DNA of 64,000 bases from Takakia lepidozioides (Eukaryota > Streptophyta > Takakiopsida > Takakiales > Takakiaceae), in contig CM060733.1 in the NCBI GenBank assembly GCA_030704615.1, positions 23,376,001 to 23,440,000 on the forward strand, read 5' to 3'. The notes below the pieces were generated by a model. The model saw only the letters and a list, made by a program, of their open reading frames with translations. It made no database searches and was not told the origin of the DNA. Within the stretch, counting starts at the first letter, position 1, and every line of letters starts with the position of its first letter. Of the stretch, positions 24,482 through 36,726 are shown one piece after another. The position numbers were made by a program, and so were the translations under genes.

Positions 24482-24506
24482 GTGACACTATAAGGCTCTA
24501 GTACTA

Positions 24507-27259
24507 ATTCTAATAGTGACACGGGTGAGCACCTGTTGCGGATTAAGGGTCATATCCTAGTGGCTAAGGGCACATGCACCTGCATCCACCGCAAGAACTC
24601 ATATGGTTGGCTGGTCATCAACCCAGCCTCACCATAGAAGAAACACTGGTGGTCTTGTTGGTCATCACTCCAGCCTCACCACCGACAGCATACTCTAGGA
24701 TTGACCGGTGATCAAATCCAGCCTAATCCCTATGACAGCAAACGCCCACACAAAACCAACATGGCGCACAATCAAGCATGCAGGTGTGGGGGGGATCCAA
24801 ACACAAGAAACCAAAACATCAACACCCCCACATCAAAATCCCTCCGCAGTGTTGCTCCTACAGAATACCCCAGTCCAAAAACCCCGGACTGACTGGCCTC
24901 CATCAAGAGAAGCTTTGGCAACTACAAGTACAAAGTAATGAAAATAGTAAAGAGAGAGAGGGAAAGAATAGAGGCCCGACCAAGCAAGATCTAATCCTGA
25001 TCTATGTTATCAACTGCCAGACTTCTCTCAAAGTGCCTCGCTCTGCATGATGGTAAGGTGTGGGAGGTATATCTATGTCCAGAAACGTGCCACTAACCTT
25101 ATCCCAAGCTACAGTAGTTCGCTCTAACCAACCCTCCTCCTCTCTCTGCCAGGTAAAGACAAAGCAATACTCCCCTATCTCCCGCTCCCTGAATACTAAA
25201 GAAAATAGAAGTAGGGTCTGACAGTTCTCAACTCGAAAGCTTTGAGACGGTTGCGGGTGTCCTTGTTGCGAATGACTGCATCTCCTTTAAGCAAAACAAA
25301 TTGTTCGTTGCTAATGAACCCCCATTCATGGTTGACTCGTGCAGAGCGTGTCCGGCTGCAACCACGTCTGATTGCAAAAACTTGTGCAGCTCTTCCTTCT
25401 CTGCTCCAGTTCACCACGGCCTTGTGGCTGAACACCTTGGTCCCCGGGGCTGTCTTTGGCTGTGTTCCAAGCCTAGCTTCCACCCACTTTGGTATTTCAC
25501 CTACAGCTGCAGAACTGCTTGCTCCAACAGAGTTCTGACTGTCCAAAGCAATATTGAGGCCATCAACGCCAACTACAGCAGTTTGTTGTCTATTGCTAAT
25601 GCCTGACTCCCAGTATGCAATCAACTCGTCCAACTGTTATCCACTCAAATCAGTCTGAGTTCCTTGAGAAACATAAATTTTGTCTCCTTGTGTGCACAGG
25701 CTAAGAGAAGAGACATGCCCTTCAATTACGTCATCATTGTCCTCAGCCATACAAGTAGGACATCCACAGACTTGTCTCTCATGTAGACCACAACAGGTTC
25801 TAGAAACAGAATTGTGGATCTTTCATAGCACACTCACACTCAAAAAATTCCATAGATTTTTAGCAGAGTCCAAAAAACTAAAACCAAGTCTGAATATGTA
25901 GATTTCCACAATCTGTAGGTCCTCGCGCAAATTTGAGGTCAAACAACCTTTGTATGACCAAGTTATGGCAAAAACAGGCTCTGTATAATTTAAATTGGAT
26001 CAAAACAAAGCTCCAAATGTATTTCAATAAATACAAGTATTTTTGGCGTACCCTACATGTTTCATGCGAATACCCGTAATTCCGAGGACGGATCTCTACA
26101 TGTGCAGGAGCTTTAAAACTGGGAGTCGGGGGATTTGCTACTGGTCGGTGCAGGAATGAAAACTTCGCAGTCTGGTGCCAAGCGCCATGAATACCACTCC
26201 AAACAGCGATGGCCTAATGTCCAAGATCTTGCATGTGTAGAAGAACCGAATAGGGAAGCATTGACAAGTGTGAGTGCCAACCGCTTGTGCATGAGCCCTG
26301 CTGAGGATATCAATTGTGCTTCTCCAGCAAGAGATGAGCCGGCCTACTACCATTCAGGCACTTTTATTTCTGAAGATGTAAACCTCGGCAGCAAATCTGC
26401 CCCTAATTTGAGCAGCTTCAATGCCATGGCTACGTCAGATCTGAATCAGACCCGTGCCCTCTTTGATCAGCACTTCTCCTGGCACATGTGTATTTGTGAC
26501 AAACCAGCCTCACACTCTAATCACGTCGACAGTATCCTCATGTGACGTGGGCTGGTCCTCCACCATTCAATCCCTTCAACTTCATGTTCAACCTTGGCAG
26601 TGAACATTCAATCAAAACGACAAATTGCCAACAGGCTCGTCTATTTCTCTTTTCATCGCAAGGTCAACATGACGCCACTTTGAACTTAAGCCACACTTCT
26701 CTCTTCACACGTGATTGGATTCAAGCATCAGTCCCACCTCGAATAACACCCAAGTCGATCTCTGATCATGAGTGTTTACAGGCTGAATTCATATCCACTG
26801 TCCATAAGAAAACACGTTAGACTCCACCGATCGCTGCCCTTCCATTCACAACCTTGCTGGGCATACCCTGTGTTCATCACACTCCATGAGACCTGATTTC
26901 AGCCATGTAATCAGTCGCTCCAGCCCTATTGTTTTGATGCCTTCTCCCATGCGGTCATCATGCTTAAAAATCACATTTCAGCCAGCCAGTTAATTGAACA
27001 CGTTCTCCCACATTCAAGTTGTTGATGGTTAAAACCTGATGTCACAGTTGGGCTTAAACTTAGGCTGAAACAGACCCAGCAAATGCACTGCTTCATGGCA
27101 GGCCTAATCGCCAGCTTACTGCATCTGCCCAAGCATATCAGCTCTCTTAAATCTAAAAACAAAAATCCAGCACCTCCTTCCTTGCCACAGGCTTGGTGTT
27201 CAACCAGCCCATCAGCTCATGCCGAAATGCTCCCGGCCTTAGGCCCAACTCCATTGAAG
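24507..27259. other. Sequence upstream of the gypsy gag; no gene recognised
   Basis: About 2.75 kb between the gag leader and the AAE3-like fragment. The longest frame is 25,196-25,633 (minus, 145 codons), with no recognisable domain. A 136-codon plus-strand frame at 26,135-26,545 is likewise unrecognised. The region may include the element's 5' LTR or leader, but I see no direct repeat that would prove it, because the 3' LTR of this copy is lost. Confidence 0.35.
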
Positions 27260-27354
27260 AATCATGGATGGTGTACCTGGTAGCTCATCCCACCCATTTC
27301 CTTGCACCCACGCAAATCAACAGCCAAAGGTGACCGACCATTTTCAGGCTCTTA

Positions 27355-27545
27355 TGCAGGCAAACCTGACATCCTCACTTCAGCATATTACGGCCACTTA
27401 CAAGCTGGGCCCATTTGATAGATCGCTTGTTGTGATGCCTTTGCTCCATGTGCATGGTCTAATGGCTGGACTATTTTCATCACTCTACTGGGGGACAACC
27501 AGTCTTCCATCGCTGGACGATTCTCAGCTTCAATGTCCGATCAAC
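27355..27545 (+). pseudogene. AAE3-like acyl-activating enzyme (oxalyl-CoA synthetase type) exon fragment
   Basis: The translation matches one internal region of the AAE3/peroxisomal acyl-CoA ligase family: QANLTSSLQHITATYKLG, then SLVVMPLLHVHGLMAGLFSS, the conserved segment around the LPLFHVHGL motif. After LYWGTTS the frame slips, and the next family segment (AGRFSAS) is found in another frame at about 27,508-27,530. An acceptor-like ATGCAG precedes the homology. Neighbouring exons are not seen, so it is a captured or stranded exon, not a working gene. Intact enzymes make oxalyl-CoA from oxalate or activate other carboxylic acids. Confidence 0.78.
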
Positions 27546-27639
27546 CCAAAATAAACACTACAACGGCAGCCGCTTCAAATTAACCAGTGCTTAACTAAAA
27601 ACTCACATCTCGCACTAATGATGCAATGTCATCTCTCTC

Positions 27640-27928
27640 GAGTGAAAAGATGCACAAAACCAAACCAACATTTCACTCATAAAATAAGAATCAAGCCCAC
27701 TGCACCCCCAAGGCTTTGGGGAATCAACAGTACACGGCGCCATAGCCGACGCGGGAGGCTCAACTCGAGAGAGATGAGCCTCGCGCGTTCGCCGTGAAGA
27801 TAAGCCACGCCCATGGGCCAACAAATATCTTGACCCCTGGTTTGACACTTGGATCAAGCCCAAGTGTCATATATAAAAACTAGTTATTTATTGGCTAGTT
27901 TCACACTACTAGTAAAATTTACTTGACA
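27640..27928. repeat. Repeat shared with the 3' flank of gypsy element 2
   Basis: This segment, ending ...TTTACTTGACA, is similar to 54,430-54,715. Shared parts include GGGGAATC, GGCTCAACTCGAGA, GATGAGCCTC, GCCGTGAAGATAA and CACTTGG. It is probably an LTR, leader or satellite-like part of the same retroelement family, but without a second boundary I cannot assign it. Confidence 0.55.
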
Positions 27929-28891
27929 ATATATTAATAATCATTCAAGGATTTATTTCCGTCAGGAATCTTTGTATCTTCTTGAAGATACTTAATACTT
28001 CTTGAAACTTGCCATTATAAATCTTACCTTATTATCTACAATTCCTTACCACATTTGATCAGATTTTCTATAATCATAGTATAATTTACTGTTATTGTTT
28101 ATTCAATGTTGTTCTTCATATCTGAACCTTGCATTCCCAAAAGTAACTGTATTATTTATGTTTCTGGCACATATTTCTGGGTTATTTTTAAAGCTCATAA
28201 TACCAATAAACTTTCTAAGATTAATTACTTATACTGGTTGTTTCCAATTATTTATTTCTACTAGTAAGCTATTTACTGTACTTGCCCATGCTATTTGACA
28301 GGAGGCTGCTGGAATTTTTTATTTTTTGTCAAGAAGAGGTCAGGCACTCTTTTTGGAATTTCTGCAGTTTCGGCACATATCACTATATATAATATAAAAG
28401 TCTTTTATTTACACATGTGTATGGGTAGCTCAATGGTATCATGCAAGCTTCAGTAAGAGCAGGTCCGGAGTTTGAATTTTTGGGTCTTCCGGCACAAGTA
28501 GATTTTTTTTTTTTTTTTTTTCGACAGCGTGCTTCTTTATTTAATTATCATCAGACTGCGTAGGCAGGTACGGTAATTACAATTATATATCTACTGATTT
28601 TCTTATTGTTAAAAAAAATGACATGTTTTATACTGATATTTTTGTAATTGTTTATTTTTAACCTTTAATCGCCATTATTATAATTATATTATTAAAAATT
28701 AATAATAAATTATTTACTCCACCATTTTCAAGGTTTTCAGTTATTTAGTTATATTACAAATAATTTTTTGATATTAATATGCCCTTATAATGATATATTT
28801 TAATATTGTTTTGCTGATTTTTTTACTTGAATTTTTGTTAATCATGTTTAAATATTCGCGATTCGTCTACAATAGCATTTTTGTAAGCTAA
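27929..28891. other. AT-rich intergenic DNA with tRNA-like SINE head and poly-T run
   Basis: No gene is recognised. At 28,430-28,492 a tRNA-like segment (GGGTAGCTCAATGGTATC, then GGTCCGGAGTTTGAAT) resembles a SINE head, and a 20-base T run follows at about 28,503. The rest is AT-rich simple sequence. Confidence 0.4.
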
Positions 28892-30538
28892 GGCCCCGGC
28901 TGCACCTGCCGGTTAGCTAACCGACGGCTAACCGGACAGTTAAGTGACCGGCCCAATAGTTAATTAAGGACCCGGCCGCACCTGCCATCTAGTTAACGGG
29001 GCACGTCGTGGTTAACAAACCGTGCTGCTGCCCGGTTTTCTTTCCTGCCCGCGCACACTTTCTCTCTCCCCGTGTTCAGCCTCCACGGTCGTCCCTGTAA
29101 TCCCTGCAGTCCTGTTTCTTCACTAGTACTTCTCTACTTGGTCACTGGCATGGACGCTTCTCACTGCGCCGCACAACTGCATTCCAAAATGGTGTCTTTT
29201 TTTTTCCACATGAGTTACGAAGCTTCCCCGCTTAGGAAAAAGGTAGTTTCTCTTGGATCAAAGGCGTGTTGTATGCTTCAGTTTCAAGTCTGTGAACATA
29301 TGTAGGTCTTTAGCTGAGAGAAGGGGTGGTTGGTTGTGTGGTACAGGCATATGTGCAACAGCTTGAATCAAGTCGCATCAAGTTGAATAAACTTGAGCAA
29401 GAAGTAGCTTAAGTTTAGGGGGTTGGATGTCATGGCAGTCGGCCTAGGCAGGTAAAAGACGTGCACATCAAGAGGAGGTTGTGCGGACTCTCACTAACAC
29501 GCTGGAAACTAGAAATGTGCGTTTCTCCTTCACATTAATGAAGCTGTTGTGATAATCACAATGTGAATGCTCCTGCTTGAAGCTAATTTTATGGTCTGGC
29601 TTGTGGAATTTGACGGGGCTTGACAAGGAGGGAGAATACTGAGTTGGGTAATGGGGAAATGCATGCAGTTACCACACCTACTATTTTATGGACTCCTGGT
29701 ACTGGCAAAACATCCACTGCACCAGCAACTGTTCATCAACTTTTTAGGTGAGATGTCTCTCTTGCCCTCTGATTGTAGTAAGCGCAAGAGGTGATTAATC
29801 AGACAAATGATTTACTGTTCGCTGAATTATTGTTTTCACTTGTCTGAATCTGAATTATTGTTCTTGTATATACAAGCCCGCACAACAGATCCTCAGTTTT
29901 CCTAATCGGATCGGCCTCAGCTTGGTGCAAGGAACCATGTGCAACCCACACTTAGCCCATAATCTTACTAGTAGACGGTGTTTCCAGGGAATGGTGAATG
30001 AGCACACTAGCTTTTCATCAAACCTATAACCAGACATGTTTTACAACATTCTATGTCATGATGGTCACTGAATTCTAACCAGCTTCCAACTATATTAATG
30101 CATGTCAAGTTTGGTGAGTGCATAACCAGCCCTAAAGCCATCACCACTGCCTATGGTGCCTGTGGTGTCTGTGGAAGACATGCTACACTCTCTCCTACAC
30201 TCTCCCTTGTAATCTCTGGATTAAAAAAAATGAGACACACACTGCTTGCAAAGAGCCTCTCCCCTCTGCACTCTATGCCATCGCGAGCGCCTACCTTGCA
30301 AGAACCTCTCCAATCTCCCCTCTGCACACTATGCCATCGCGAGCGCCTGCCCTACAAGAACCTCTCTACTCTCCCCGCCATAGCGAGCATCTAGCATCTG
30401 CAAAACCTCTCCACCACTGCCCAATTTTTAATTGTTGACCGAGATTTAACACCTCCATGTTAAATCTCGCCCTCTCCCCGTTACAGCATTTAACAGCTGT
30501 TAATCGGCCAGTACTAATTGGCAGGTGCGGCCGGGGCC
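28892..30538. mobile_element. Non-autonomous PIF/Harbinger-like element
   Basis: Ends are GGCCCCGGCTGCACCTGCC (28,892) and its inverse with one change at 30,538, flanked on both sides by TAA (28,889-28,891; 30,539-30,541). The 3-bp TAA/TTA duplication is the PIF/Harbinger signature. The 1.65-kb interior encodes no transposase. Near the right end (30,256-30,410) it carries a degenerate direct repeat of about 50 bp (CCTCTCCxxTCTCCCC...ATGCCATCGCGAGCGCC), in three copies. A separate single end of the same family, GGCCCCGGCCGCACTGGCC, begins at about 30,715 without a visible partner. Confidence 0.83.
30256..30410. repeat. Degenerate tandem repeat, about 50-bp unit, three copies
   Basis: Each unit has CCTCTC, a C-rich stretch, then GCCATCGCGAGCGCC or a variant, and GCAAGAA/ACAAGAA. 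It lies inside the PIF-like element close to its right terminus, so it may be a subterminal array or captured low-complexity sequence. Confidence 0.6.
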
Positions 30539-30541
30539 TAA

Positions 30542-33530
30542 TCACCTTACAATGACACTTTGTAAATGACATATTTGAGCTAATGCTATGTAACATTTAT
30601 TTATTTACTTGTTTAATCATCATCATCATCATCATTATAAAATTAATAAAATATTTACGCTATCGATAATATTGATAATATATAAAACATTATAAATAAT
30701 ATTGTATTATTTAGGCCCCGGCCGCACTGGCCGATTTAACCGTGGCTAAGTGGAGTTTAGCCACAACTATCTTTATTTTGATGCCGCACTAGGCAATTTA
30801 GACATTGTTAAATTTAATCAACGTTAATCGTCACTAATCGTCCCCCCAGTATTTGTCCAACTAGATAACCCTTACCCACCCCCACATATTAACTTTAATC
30901 ACACGGGGCAGCCGATGGAAAATTCCAACGCGCTCCCCAATCTCCTCCTTCCTCGCGCTTGTCTCTCACAGACGGTAAGCCACCGCCACCAGTGGGAATC
31001 AATGGACTCAAAGGTTCCTCACCTGCACAACCCAAACACACCCACCCACCTGTAAGACAAGGTTCCATCCAGACTTGGCTGCTTTTGTGGTTGTGTCCCT
31101 TGCCAGTTCAAGTGATGTGTTTCCCATGAATTGTTCTTCTCCCTTACGATCCATTTTCCTCTGGAGCATTACAAACACAGTGATCCTTATAAGTGAAGAA
31201 AAAAATGGAATTTTTCCTCTTGTATGCCAAACCGAAAACACATGTCATTGAATAGTAAGCAACATTGTAATCAACTCAAATCTGGTGTACACAACTTCAG
31301 ATGGCCGCATGGTCGAAAGAACTCAACTAGCACATTGTAGGGCCCAACAGACCTCAGAACACACAATACAGATCTAATGATGGTTCACAAGCATCAGGTA
31401 GACACCAGTTAGGGCTCAGTCTTTTGCCTGAGTAGGTGGACGTTATTGATCGTTCAGTCAGACGCTTCACTTATTCCTTTCATAGTTGCAGCTCATTTTC
31501 TTTAATTTGCAACTATGTCTATGTTATCTCCAATTCATCTTCAAGCTCTTAGATGAATCATTGTCGTGTTGCCTAAAACATTAGAATCATATGCCCATAA
31601 AAAGAGTGGACTGAGTGAGAAGCTTCCCACGTTGCTTCAACAAGAGCCATTCATGTGGTGTGACAAGAACTAGAAATGCACTTGACTCTTCATTTCATGA
31701 TGCTGCAACCCAGTCAACCCTGAACTATAGCATATGAATTTTCAACCATTTCAGTATCTTAAATTCAATAGATTGGTATGACTTTCAAGAATTTTGTGAC
31801 CTTTATCTCAGCACAATTGCGTTCGTAGTGGAGAAGAAGCAGGCCATTTCCTTCTTGAATCCACGGGGGGATCAATATATGTATTTTTTCCATATCACGT
31901 GCGTACAAATGTATATTTATACTAGGCTATATTTTTAAAATTTTGCATTTTTTTCCACCCTATCTTTAGGTAATATTGTAAAACCCTTTGTTTCATAATA
32001 CTATTTTTTTTTCAACAATTAATTAGATCATATTTTAAATTATCTTTTTAAATAATTTCAAAATTTCAAAGCATGTACACAAACAACATTCCATACATAA
32101 GTCAAATGTTGGACCCAGAGAAAAGTTTAATTTTCTTTAGCCACGAACCCATTCAAAGCTGCAGCATCACTTCGATCTAAAGAGTACTAGTTCTGAGATG
32201 GTTCAAATGTCATAGTCAATGTTGAGATTATGGTCCCAACATCAATCCACTATGTATAACTGGAATCATATTTGAACTTCAGGTGACCTCTACATTTGGA
32301 GAACCAATTCAAAAAACATCATAATCGAAGGACCCCCAGATTTGGGTAGAACAGGCTTATTCATCAAATAAGCCCTGATGAATTAATGCAGTTTTGAGAA
32401 GATTTCATCCTGATGGATTAGAGTTGGATATGAGAAAATTCACAATGATGGATATATTATACTCTAGATAAAACCCTTTATTACATTAACTTTTTAGATA
32501 AAACTCTGGATTTTTTGTGACCATTTAAAAAAAAAATTGGGTGAAATAATATTGTCCTACCATATTTTCCAAGTAAAACTTTTCTAAAAATTACCTCAAG
32601 AAAATAAACTACACCCTATATTTGTTCTCACGTGGTTTTGAAAATACGGGGAGTGACCCCCCCAAGCTTGGATCCCAAACAAGAATTGATATGTTGTAGA
32701 TGATGTCTAGTCTTTCTCATCCTCGGAATGGAAATCAATTGCTTTGGTAGAACATTTCAATATGGATGGAGTGAAAGTGTAAAAATATATCAAGTGCACA
32801 AATCACTTTCTTCTTTAAGGTAAAGACAATTGCAACCTGATTGCACACTGACCCTACCCACTTAAAACCTTTTGTAGCAAGAAATGGAAATTGGTTTTCT
32901 TATCATCTCAGTGTAGAGCAACCGTTTCTGATCAGTGACGTAGGGACGGACATAATGCTTGAAATACTGACTTTCCAATCGACCACATGGCATGTATGAT
33001 ACAAATCAGCATGGCCTCCCCTGATGGATCATTGTTCAGATACATCTCATGCTGATGGAGATAAAACATATTGATGCATGGTGATCTAACAGTGATAGGC
33101 TTACCTGCCCGTTTGGATGAATCTGATGGGGATGATTACTCAGGCCACATGAGGTGGCTTGCCTGAATGACTATGTTGTTTCCCCACGGTAGCTTACACG
33201 ATTGCTACGTGAGCTCCATGTGAATACCATCTTCCAGTTATAGAATAATTCCATGTGGAAGGATAGGTAAAAGAAACCTGCATGGGTAGATAGTCAATTG
33301 GAAGCCATCGCAGCAGCAAAATTGATTAAATCAGGTACTGTTAATCAAGGCACCTTCTTCAACACATTTCACCTTGTTTTTCCCTCTTATTAGAATCGGC
33401 CCTAAATTTTCATGTTGAATTTTGCAAGTTAGCTGGTTGAGTGAACCTTTGATAGTTTGGAGTGACTTTGACATGATACTACCAATGTGACAACATAAAA
33501 GTATCCAGAAACAGGTAACAGAGATTGTGA
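30542..33530. other. AT-rich intergenic DNA
   Basis: About 3 kb with no recognisable coding exon. It contains a one-ended PIF-like terminus at about 30,715, an (ATC)n run at about 30,617-30,633, and long AT-rich stretches (31,900-32,100; 32,460-32,600). A segment at about 33,280-33,330 (GCATGGGTAGATAGTCAATTGG...) recurs at 39,300-39,355 and looks like a short interspersed repeat. Confidence 0.4.
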
Positions 33531-33790
33531 GAAGCTGTGGATTGAATACTTTTCTGACCCCAGTCAATGGTGGGACAATCGAGGTTTTGGCTGATGAGCA
33601 TGATCCCTGTAGGTCTCTCTATCTCATGAAAAATCTTCGGGTGTGTGGTGACTGCCACACTGCCACCAAGTTCATTTGGAAGTTGCTTGGAAGTTGTTGG
33701 CCAAATGCAGTATTGCACTCGATAGTTGTAAATAAAGTCTTTCATTCTAGTAGTACTAAAACTGTAGTAGTACTAAAAACTTCTACGTTT
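33530..33790 (+). pseudogene. DYW-type PPR protein, C-terminal fragment
   Basis: The frame contains YLMKNLRVCGDCHTATKFI, the hallmark of the DYW deaminase-like domain of plant PPR proteins (KNLRVCGDCHxxxK is nearly invariant). The following stretch ending SIVVNKVFHSSSTKT corresponds loosely to the IIVRDxxRFHHF part, but the final DYW tripeptide and all upstream PPR repeats are absent. Intact relatives edit organelle RNA (C to U). Only about 85 codons survive, so this is a relic. Confidence 0.8.
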
Positions 33791-33829
33791 GTGTGGGTTT
33801 GCTTAACTTTTGCTCCGCCTTAGACTTTG

Positions 33830-35543
33830 AGGCATCCGTGGGGATGCTTGTCCAATTTGAAATTTTGTAATATGATTTACAGGGCTTTGTAACTTTGTTT
33901 CTCCAGTGGTTGCTAGTATGTAGGACAACAGTAGTGTCCATTCTATTTTCCCAAAAAACATAATGAAGAATTTAAATCAATTAATAATCTAAAATTTATA
34001 AATTTATAATTTAATTTATTAAATTAAAAATATTATTTAAAAAAACCTCTTTATGACATGTGTTAGTCATACATGTGGATATGTAGTCATATAATGTAGT
34101 CATGAAGTTATATACTGATCATGATTACATCACTACATGTGGCATTATATGATACGACATTCTTTCCCACGTGTAGGTTATATATGTTGTCCACGTGGAC
34201 ACGCGTCACATCCGGAGTGCTACATGTGTCCCTCTAACGCCTCTCCATGGAGTTATATGACTGAAAATATAGTCATAGGTGCAATCATAAAAATGCTCAT
34301 TTGTTGTAGTGGGAGAAGCAGAAAAAAATGTTATGCAACAATGTCATAAGGGTTCTGAGCAAGGCGGTCCAAAGGTAAGCGAAAAGCATGTTGTACCTCC
34401 CTTCGAAGTATCATTGGGATGCGAGTATAGAGCCGAGAACAAGGCAAACCTAGATGATATGCTCCCAAAACATCAAGGGTTCCAATCCAACGCCAAGCCT
34501 GAGCAGAAGGAGCAGCTAAAGGGGGAGGTATAGGACCGTCGGGAGAAGACTAACTAGACATATAACACGTATGTTGATAACGTGCAAGACCCCTGATACG
34601 GACAAACATCCGACCACAACCTGGGCAAGGCATTCGGTCTGGTTGATGAGATGGTGGTGATGGTGGTGGAAGAAGAGATGGAACAAAAGAACGGGCAATC
34701 TGTTTAGGTGACTGTGTCCATCGTCGAGAAGGAGGTGGCGAGCCAGGTGGAGAGGTAATCTCTGTGGGAGGCCGCCACGTATCTGAAAGTCGATTTGGGG
34801 AAGGGTGTGGAGGTGATCGACGGTAGAGGTCTCCGTTGGTGTGGCCTCGGGGAGAGTGGGAGGGCCCACCCGCATCTGGATTTCGTTGTCGCTGTGCTAG
34901 GGAATTCCAAAAAGGCCTTGATGTGAAATGTATTACAATTCAGTTGATCAACCCCCTAAAAGTATTGTATTGCTAAAACTAGCTTGAAAACAACCATAAT
35001 TTGCAATTCAATTGAATTGTCAGTGTTAGTTGACAATTCAATTGAATTGTAATATATATATTTTTAACTTATTTTTATATATAATATATGTAATATATAT
35101 GTATATGTATATATTCAAGTTATACTTATACACATATGAGAGTATAAGCTAAAAATACATGTTGCTCCGTGTATCTTGTGCCCCTAAGGAAATCGTGGAG
35201 TTGTGAAGTCAGCCTCAGCGAGAGAGGGAGAGCCAGAGAGAGAGCTAGAGAGAGAGAGATCAACAGCTTCATGTGATTCACTGGCAAAAGAAACATGGCT
35301 GGCTCTGAAATCACAATTGAGTATTTTGTGAGATCTTACAAAATTGATTGAGAACCGGAATAAATGAGGGGCTCCAAGCAGTGTCTCATTCTATATTTAT
35401 TTTTCCTCACCATCTCAATAAACTAAAGGGCATTTGTCCCCTTTTGCTAAAAAACAAAAAAACAAACAAAACAAACAAAACGGGTATCTCCTACACGGTG
35501 ACGAGACCTTGTGATGAGACCTCATGGCAGCCTTCGGGCTTGT
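33830..35543. other. Intergenic DNA with repeated CAATTCAATTGAATTG palindrome
   Basis: No gene is recognised; frames at 34,309-34,533 (+) and 34,516-34,875 (-) have no known motif. At about 35,001-35,050 the 16-bp perfect palindrome CAATTCAATTGAATTG occurs twice, 30 bases apart, followed by a (TA)-rich run. A GA-rich tract lies at about 35,220-35,262. Confidence 0.45.
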
Positions 35544-36041
35544 TAAGAGAATCTCCACCATGGTCCCCTAAATGCCCCTGCAACGGCAAAGGAGCCCCTG
35601 GCCTTGGTATTCGCACCCCCGGGCCGTAATTTGGTGCAGGATACCGTGCAGCTAAGCCCGGCCTGTATGTGCTGGAGAGTCTAAAAAGCGTAGGCGGGTC
35701 CGGGTCCGGTTCCGGGTTCATTTACCCGGGTCAGGGTCCGGGTTTTTTGTGATAGCACGGGTCCCGGTGCGGGTCCGGATAACCCGGATCCTAACCCGTC
35801 GGGTACCCGCCTTCAAAACCCGGACCTGCACAACATGTCCAGAACCCGTTAAACCCGCTACCTGCGGGCCAATGTAGCGGGCCAGGGTCTTAATTTTAGA
35901 TGTAGGGCCCACCCCCGAAAGGGGCCAGTAGCCGCCAGGCGAAGTGGCTCTTAGTTACGCCCACTTCGGCTGGGAGTCTTCTCTCTCTCTCTTTAGATGG
36001 GGCATGCGGGGTCCACCTTAGATCTGGTAGGTTTTGTTGTA

Positions 36042-36726
36042 CCATAGTAGGAAGGCTGATCCGGCAGTGAAGTGCCGAATATTTATTTTCTTTACAACAA
36101 AACACTTCCGCACAACTTAAGGAAATTTCTAGATTTTACGGCAATGCCACGATGAGATTTTAAGTAATTCGGGGGTGACTCCCTGCATGAACTTGCTCTA
36201 TCTATTGTACCATTATGTACCAACATTCAGTAGCTTAGATGGTTAAGTGCACTGAGTGCCACCCAGATGATTCTGGGGTCAAATCTTGCTACTGACGGGT
36301 GGTATGTGGTTCCTGGGCGGTGTCCCACTTATTTGCCTCCATGGCGCATAAATGAAAGAGGTTATTTTCTCCTCTCACTACTAAGGGGCCAAATTTGTGA
36401 GCTGGCGCTCCCAGGTGTTTCCCATTTTTTTTTTTTAAAACAAAAAAAACAAAACAAAAATTTATGTGGGTTGTTAAGAGCCATGAGAATGCACTGATTA
36501 TTCAGCCAATTATTCTAGGATTTCTCAGAGCTAAGGAAAATATTTTCCTAGAGCTTTATGCCTTGAAACATGCATTTGGAGATTTGATATTTGGAGTTTG
36601 TTTGAGATTTTAGGCATTTTTTTGTAAAGTTTCTGGAATTTTGGCAGTTTTTCCTAAATTTTCACTTAATTATTAGGCAGATTCATTTCTAGTTATTTAG
36701 TGCCGGATCAGCCTTCCCAACTACCG
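36042..36726. mobile_element. Tc1/mariner-like (TA-duplicating) MITE
   Basis: Inverted ends share GGAAGGCTGATCCGGCA, extended outward by an imperfect CxxTAGT. TA dinucleotides flank both sides (36,040-36,041; 36,727-36,728). Comparison with the uninterrupted hAT copies (...TTTTGTCATATGTGTGG...) shows that the insertion point was a single TA. It has no coding capacity and contains a SINE at 36,226-36,450. Confidence 0.75.
36226..36450 (+). repeat. tRNA-derived SINE nested in the TA-flanked MITE
   Basis: Box-A-like TAGCTTAGATGGTTAAGTGC and box-B-like GGGGTCAAATCTTGCTA. The body ends in GAGGTTATTTTCTCC and GGGGCCAAATTTGTGAGCTG, with a T/A-rich tail from 36,425. It is clearly the same family as 45,222-45,440. 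Confidence 0.8.

Larger units (their letters stand above)
18110..24506 (-). mobile_element. Ty3/gypsy retrotransposon carrying a cytosine methyltransferase, copy 1 (decayed)
   Basis: On the minus strand the order is gag (24,481 to about 22,726), protease (about 21,960-20,950), C5-methyltransferase (about 20,780-19,840), RT and RNase H (about 19,400-18,110). The integrase and 3' LTR are missing: homology to the element at 54-64 kb stops within RNase H at about 18,110-18,130. A possible primer-binding site, TAGTACTAGAGCC (minus, 24,494-24,506), matches the common initiator-Met tRNA type at about 10 of 13 positions. A 750-bp TIR element interrupts the gag/protease boundary at 21,976-22,725. Several stops and frameshifts show the copy is dead. 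Confidence 0.88.

Noticed and set aside
25196-25633. 145-codon minus-strand frame as an extra retroelement gene
   Set aside because: It is on the element strand and upstream of gag, but has no motif and no second copy to compare, so I do not call it a gene.
30256-30410. CRISPR-like repeat-spacer array
   Set aside because: Three degenerate copies without unique spacers, in a eukaryotic transposon; a plain tandem repeat.
34516-34875. His-rich minus-strand frame
   Set aside because: The His run is a GGTGAT/GTG simple repeat read on the other strand; no domain or splice context.
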